A stretch of 64,000 nucleotides of DNA from assembly GCA_011392765.1 (NCBI GenBank), contig WYCW01000001.1:1477006-1541005 (forward strand), written 5' to 3'. This document shows positions 62,194 to 64,000 of this stretch, one piece after another (positions within the stretch are counted from its first letter, which is position 1; the number at the start of each line of letters is the position of its first letter). The notes beneath the pieces were generated by a model, which saw only the letters and a list, made by a program, of their open reading frames with translations, was not told where the DNA came from and searched no databases. The DNA is from Candidatus Thiosymbion ectosymbiont of Catanema sp. Cochon2018 (GTDB lineage Bacteria > Pseudomonadota > Gammaproteobacteria > Chromatiales > Chromatiaceae). The translations under genes were made by a program, and so were the position numbers.

Positions 62194-62583
62194 CTATTCC
62201 TCACGATGCTCATCGAGCAACTGCTTGAATGCTTCCGGATCCTTCTTTTTCAGTTGCTCCAATCGAGATTTGGTTTCTTCTCTGAGATTACCGACATGCC
62301 TTTTCTTGATCTCCTCGATTTCTTTCACCATTCTTTCCAGTCGAACAACCTGTTCGCCCTCTTTTTCTTCGGCAAGTGCCAGCACCACCTCGGACAAAAT
62401 CCCGAGCTGCTTACCATAGCTGGCCACCTTCTCGACGACCTCCTGCTCGATCCGGTGGTTACCGGAAAAGTGGTACTGAGGAGAGAACAAACTCGTACTC
62501 CGGCCCATGTCCAGGTTGACATCCCTACTCGAGGGCCCCTGGAGATTCAACCAGGGAAAAAACTGTGATAAAGACGGAATCAT
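62194..62583 (-). CDS. Small coiled-coil protein, unknown function
   Basis: 129-aa protein with a strong CAGGAGGT ribosome-binding site 5 nt before the ATG, so translation is very likely. The N-terminus (MIPSLSQFFPWLNLQGPSSR) is non-helical; the rest is predicted helix (VVLALAEEKEGEQVVRLERM, LEQLKKKDPEAFKQLLDEH). I do not recognise a family. It stands alone between repeat blocks. Confidence 0.7.
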   Translation of the reverse strand: MIPSLSQFFPWLNLQGPSSRDVNLDMGRSTSLFSPQYHFSGNHRIEQEVVEKVASYGKQLGILSEVVLALAEEKEGEQVVRLERMVKEIEEIKKRHVGNLREETKSRLEQLKKKDPEAFKQLLDEHREE

Positions 62584-62699
62584 GTGGACCTCCTGTAAAT
62601 GCTTTTTCGACCGACCCTACTACCCGGTTTCGATTGATACTGCCGGCTTTGACGCCGGAGTGTGAGAGCCGACCAGAAGCTGTGAATTTGCAATATCAG

Positions 62700-63290
62700 T
62701 CGAAACCGGGTACTACTTTATCCGCAGATTACGCAGATTTCCACAGATGAAAAAATAAGATAATCCGTGAAAATCCAGCGAGGCTCTGCCTCAGACCGAC
62801 GAGGGGTGAATTCTTGACTCGTTTCGGCGCCATCTTTTATCCGCAGATTACGCAGATTTTCGCAGATTATTTCCTAACGAGGCTTCGCCTCAGACCGACG
62901 AGGCGTGACCAACCGCACCGAAGAACCACCGATGGACACGGATAAACACGGATTGTGATCCGTGTTTATCCGTGTCTGCCTCCGTGGTTCAAAGGATTTG
63001 CGATTCCTGCCCAACTAGAGGCAGAACTATTTTTGTGCAGCGCACAAACTTGACTCATCTGCAAAGATGCAGGTCCCTCAAGGAATCCTAGCGAGGCTTC
63101 GCCTCAGACCGACGAGGCGTAAATTCTTTTTAACCACAGAGGACACAGAGCACACAGAGATGGAAATGCGATTAGCCCAAGTAGAATGCGGTTGATTGAT
63201 CAATTTCAATGTCCGCCGTCCGGTCGAGGGTGTTAAACGCGATAGCGTCTGATTCTCTGTGTACTCTGTGTTCTCTGTGGTGAATAAAGA
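62700..63290. repeat. Nested family B elements (several cores), no gene
   Basis: A partial copy (about 62,776-62,872, CGCAGATT core) abuts a complete copy at 62,874-63,091 (CACGGAT core), which shares its CTAG with a further partial copy from 63,088 carrying a CACAGAG-type core (ACCACAGAGGACACAGAGCA ... CTGTGTTCTCTGTGGTG). Confidence 0.8.
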
Positions 63291-63562
63291 GAGGTCGCAA
63301 CAACTCGTACCCTGCGAGTGAGGCTTCGCCCGACCAGCACCCTGTGCGCGCAATCCATATTCTCGCGGTCCTCGATCCGCTCCCACTCGCAGCGTTCGGT
63401 TGCCACCGGGCGCCGCAGTCGTTTCTCTACATCGAGGACACGGCGGGCCATATTTGATTCGCCACAGAGAACACAGAGAGCACAGAGATGGGAAATAACG
63501 CCATGACACTAAGAGAAAGAACCCCTGCCTGTCGGCAGACAGGTTTGCGCCCTTAGCGTCCT
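63291..63562. other. Uncertain stretch, possible gene scrap
   Basis: On the minus strand at 63,290-63,451 a frame reads ARRVLDVEKRLRRPVATERC then EWERIEDRENMDCAHRVLVG. Its composition is coding-like, but it runs into repeat DNA and has no recognised domain. CACAGAG repeat units flank it. I cannot call a gene. Confidence 0.3.
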
Positions 63563-63812
63563 GGCGCCTTAGAGACTGTCTATACTGCCACACGGCACAA
63601 TCTGCGCATTTCACTCCCTCTCCCTCCGGGAGAGGGCGGGGGTGAGGGGGAAATTCAAAAGCTCGGATCGTGCCGTGTGGCAGTATAAAAAGGGACCGTA
63701 GGCTGGGTTGCGGCCAGGGACGGCCAAAACCCGGCAATAACCTGGGGTTCGTTCCTTGCCCCCCAGCCTACCGATTTAAAATCAATGTGTTAGTTTTTAG
63801 ACAGCCTCTTAG
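63563..63812. repeat. Family D repeat with nested palindrome
   Basis: TTAGAGACTGTCTATACTGC at the left and TTAGTTTTTAGACAGCCTCT at the right are inverted ends. An inner ACTGCCACACGGCAC / GTGCCGTGTGGCAGT pair surrounds a CTCCCTCCGGGAGAGGG hairpin, followed by the TAGGCTGGGTTG...CCCAGCCTA pair. Confidence 0.75.
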
Positions 63813-63984
63813 GGGGCGTTCTCAATTAATAAATCATCCAAGTGTTGTAGGCTGGGTAGCAAGGAACGAAACCCAGCTTTTCCGATCCGCAATACCGTGT
63901 GCTGGGTTTGGCCGTCCCTGGCCCTAACCCAGCCTACGGGCTTGATTTTTATGATGATTTGGCTCAATTGAGAACGCCCCCTAC
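63809..63984. repeat. Family A repeat, copy 5
   Basis: TTAGGGGGCGTTCTCAATTA to TTGAGAACGCCCCCTAC, near identical to the 59,823 copy. Its left edge is shared with the end of the family D element. Confidence 0.88.
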
Positions 63985-64000
63985 CTGTCCCATTAGAGTT

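Noticed and set aside
1..64000. tRNA, rRNA or riboswitch genes
   Set aside because: I found no convincing cloverleaf, rRNA segment or known riboswitch core by eye; a covariance-model scan would be needed to exclude small RNAs.

Overview
The window looks like a repeat-rich chromosome segment from a Gram-negative gammaproteobacterium, most likely a Chromatiales-type sulfur oxidiser. LpxH, PpiB, HemH and NadC are core Gram-negative genes. A Tat-exported molybdoenzyme with FeS and NrfD subunits (Soe/Psr family) and a NorD/CbbO-like protein suggest sulfur and nitrogen redox metabolism. Most genes are GC-rich. The exceptions, a PhoD-like gene and a 1.2 kb two-gene cassette, are clearly AT-richer and look acquired. 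The genus assignment is inference.

Layout. 0.2-3.6 kb: class III ribonucleotide reductase NrdD on the minus strand. It carries an intein, has a perfect NrdR box upstream, and is separated by one in-frame TGA from a second ORF holding the glycyl-radical domain. 4-5.7 kb: a pseudopilin, a ModA-like protein and a TPR remnant. 5.7-15.7 kb: a complete urease set (ureD, A, B, C, E, F, G, minus strand) broken up by mobile repeats and accessory genes (Uma2 nuclease, DUF29, MntA/HepT toxin-antitoxin). 15.7-24.2 kb: AmmeMemoRadiSam enzyme, an inserted PhoD-like phosphatase flanked by duplicated gene scraps, a PIN/RHH toxin-antitoxin pair, a SWIM-SNF2 helicase, an Rpn-like nuclease and a dead DNA methyltransferase. 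24.5-27.6 kb: a GlcG-like protein, an AT-rich membrane protein/P-loop pair, a GNAT enzyme and an IS1595 remnant. 27.9-32.4 kb: the soeABC-like operon. 33.0-34.0 kb: birA.

34.4-51.0 kb holds the most unusual content: a plus-strand, tightly coupled gene set encoding a 1317-aa TPR protein, a TIR-domain protein, a CHAT-protease/TPR protein, a small protein sharing a J-like module with the CHAT protein, a GrpE-like protein, a DnaK paralogue and a degenerate Hsp70 fused to TPRs. It ends at a duplicated scrap of birA, so the whole block looks like an inserted island. The content suggests a chaperone-controlled conflict or defence system with two candidate effectors, a TIR domain and a CHAT protease. 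Function is inferred from domain content only.

51.1-64 kb: NorD-like protein, lpxH, ppiB, hemH, hemerythrin, nadC, a diheme cytochrome and a small coiled-coil protein, separated by dense repeats.

Repeats occur throughout. At least two short families (A and B) are bounded by CTAG on both sides and share that CTAG when they abut. In two genes the CTAG is also the stop codon of the neighbouring gene. Family B elements keep constant ends but carry different periodic palindromic cores. A third family (C) has about 16-bp inverted termini and 10-12 bp target duplications.
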